A model generated the notes under the pieces. It had not been told where the DNA came from, ran no database searches, and saw only the letters and a list, made by a program, of their open reading frames with translations. Below are positions 42,300 to 43,325 of a DNA stretch of 43,325 nt, in pieces. Source of the DNA: DASVVT01 sp036386415 (lineage in GTDB: Bacteria; Acidobacteriota; Blastocatellia; Pyrinomonadales; Pyrinomonadaceae). The stretch lies in the NCBI GenBank assembly GCA_036386415.1, contig DASVVT010000034.1, forward strand, positions 1-43,325, given 5' to 3'. A program made the translations under genes and the position numbers. Within the stretch, counting starts at the first letter, position 1. Every line of letters begins with the position of its first letter.

Positions 42300-42632
42300 G
42301 TGGCGGGAAAGAAAATCGATCTGTTGCAAGGTACGCTCGACTTGCTGGTGCTGAAAGCGCTGGCGCTCGGCCCGCAGCACGGTCTGGGCGTTTCACACCG
42401 CATCGTACAGATCACGAAGGGAACTTTTCAGGTCAAACCTGGCTCCCTTTTCCCTGCTTTACACCGGATGGAGCAGGCCGGGTGGCTCACTTCATCCTGG
42501 GGGGAGTCAGAGAACAACCGCCGGGCCAAGTATTACCGACTCACCAGAGCCGGTCAGCGCCAGCTTCAGACCGAGACGGAGGACTGGCAGCGTATCTCCC
42601 TGGCGATCACGAGTGCCCTCAAGGCGACCTAA
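42300..42632 (+). CDS. PadR family transcriptional regulator (second module)
   Basis: The likely start is the GTG at 42300, directly behind AGGAGG (42290-42295), giving 110 residues (MAGKKIDLLQGTLDLLVLKALALGPQHG). The winged helix is complete: GVSHRIVQITKGTFQVKPGSLFPALHRMEQAGWLTSSWGESENNRRAKYYRLTRAGQRQL. Upstream in-frame starts lack ribosome sites. The next gene, an ADOP permease, starts 12 bases after its stop. It belongs to the longer-standing type of PadR in ADOP modules and differs from the one at 35750. Confidence 0.9.
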   Translation: MAGKKIDLLQGTLDLLVLKALALGPQHGLGVSHRIVQITKGTFQVKPGSLFPALHRMEQAGWLTSSWGESENNRRAKYYRLTRAGQRQLQTETEDWQRISLAITSALKAT

Positions 42633-42644
42633 TGAGAAGCAGTC

Positions 42645-43325
42645 ATGCCACTAGTACCTAGCCTGGCTAGCCTCTGGCGCAACCTCCTCCGCAAGAACCA
42701 AGTGGAGCAGGAGTTCACAGAAGAGATACAAGCCTACCTGGAGATGCTGATCGAGGCCGGGATCGCGGAAGGACTCAAGCCGGAAGAGGCTCGTCGCGCG
42801 GCTCTGATAGAACTGGGGGGAATGGAGCAAGTCAAAGAAAGAGTAAGAGAGGTCAGGATGGGATATTTCTTAGAAACCATATGGCAGGATTTACGCTACG
42901 GCATACGGGTGCTGACCAAGAGTCCCGTTTTCACTACAGTGGCCGTGGTGTCGCTTGCGCTCGGGATCGGCGCTAACACGGCTATATTCAGTGTCGTCAA
43001 TGGCCTTTTGCTTCGGCCTTTACCCTACGCTGACTCCCAGCGGATAGTGCACGTCTGGCACACCCCGCCACAGGAGAGTTTTCCCGGCATGGATAGATTT
43101 TCCGTCTCGCCCGCGAACTACCTGGACTGGAAGGATCAGAGCCATACTTTTGAGCAGATGGCGGCTTACGGAGATGCCGGCTTTAGTCTGAGCGCTGGCG
43201 ATGAGCCCGTGCCCGTCGCTGGTGCTGCTGTTTCCGCAGACTTCTTTTCGGTGTTGCGCTCTAATGCAAAACAGGGCCGGACCTTTTCTTCGGAAGAGGA
43301 GCAACCAGGACGCAATCATGTGGTT
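42645..43325 (+). CDS. ADOP-type MacB/FtsX permease, 3' end outside window
   Basis: The frame starts MPLVPSLASLWRNLLRKNQ and runs off the window after 227 codons. It has the permease-prefix helices (EEIQAYLEMLIEAGIAEGLKPEEARRAALIELGG), then ETIWQDLRYGIRVLTKSPVFTTVAVVSLALGIGANTAIFSVVNGLLLRPLPYAD, the first ADOP membrane span. The beginning of the MacB-like periplasmic domain (SPANYLDWKDQSHTFEQMAAY) follows. GAGAAG precedes the ATG. It is a paralogue of 36096-38792 and probably regulated by the PadR just upstream. Confidence 0.9.
   Translation, partial: MPLVPSLASLWRNLLRKNQVEQEFTEEIQAYLEMLIEAGIAEGLKPEEARRAALIELGGMEQVKERVREVRMGYFLETIWQDLRYGIRVLTKSPVFTTVAVVSLALGIGANTAIFSVVNGLLLRPLPYADSQRIVHVWHTPPQESFPGMDRFSVSPANYLDWKDQSHTFEQMAAYGDAGFSLSAGDEPVPVAGAAVSADFFSVLRSNAKQGRTFSSEEEQPGRNHVV

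Overview
The window looks like a chromosomal segment of an Acidobacteriota bacterium, probably class Blastocatellia. The grounds are two PadR-plus-ADOP modules (acidobacterial duplicated orphan permeases of the MacB/FtsX type), a serine/threonine kinase with a membrane segment and a TPR tail, many secreted proteins of unknown role, high G+C codon use, and many long intergenic palindromes built from short repeated words. This placement is inferred from gene content only. No rRNA or tRNA gene was seen.

Layout. 1-5257 (minus strand): the 5' part of an alpha-2-macroglobulin gene with its DUF1175 partner, then a secreted Cys phosphatase next to a secreted protein with a kinase-like residue pattern. 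5635-8934 (plus): a caspase-like protease, an excalibur lipoprotein, two attC-like sites and a DUF3298-like secreted protein. 8928-12204: an IS1595-family transposon with inverted ends, a 10-bp direct repeat at both borders, a frameshifted transposase and a four-gene AT-rich passenger operon (unknown, DUF5678, retropepsin-like protease, small basic protein). 12340-14168 (minus): four small unknown, membrane or secreted genes.

14712-23014 (plus) is the most coherent block. It has a coiled-coil protein, PspA, an ABC substrate-binding domain fused to an OmpA peptidoglycan-binding domain, its permease and ATPase, a membrane coiled-coil protein and a Ycf46/VCP-like AAA+ ATPase. The likely theme is envelope stress sensing or repair coupled to an ABC transporter. 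Four junctions in this operon are each filled almost exactly by a palindromic element made of 7-bp words. One of these carries a four-helix-bundle (S23/IVP-type) gene between 37-bp inverted ends, and a second copy has the same ends without the gene.

23015-27544: a palindrome, a ten-unit 21-bp tandem repeat, a small unknown gene, a single-chain type IIG restriction-modification enzyme and two small genes. 27847-32205 (minus): a large secreted subtilisin with FG-GAP repeats. 32988-43325: the receptor-like kinase, PadR/ADOP module 1, a secreted unknown, a ketoacyl synthase with both catalytic histidines replaced plus a helical partner, and PadR/ADOP module 2, which runs off the window.

The best candidates for undescribed biology are the four-helix-bundle gene with its gene-less palindromic sibling, the transposon passenger operon, and the PspA/ABC-OmpA/AAA+ operon. 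All three rest on sequence reading without database searches.
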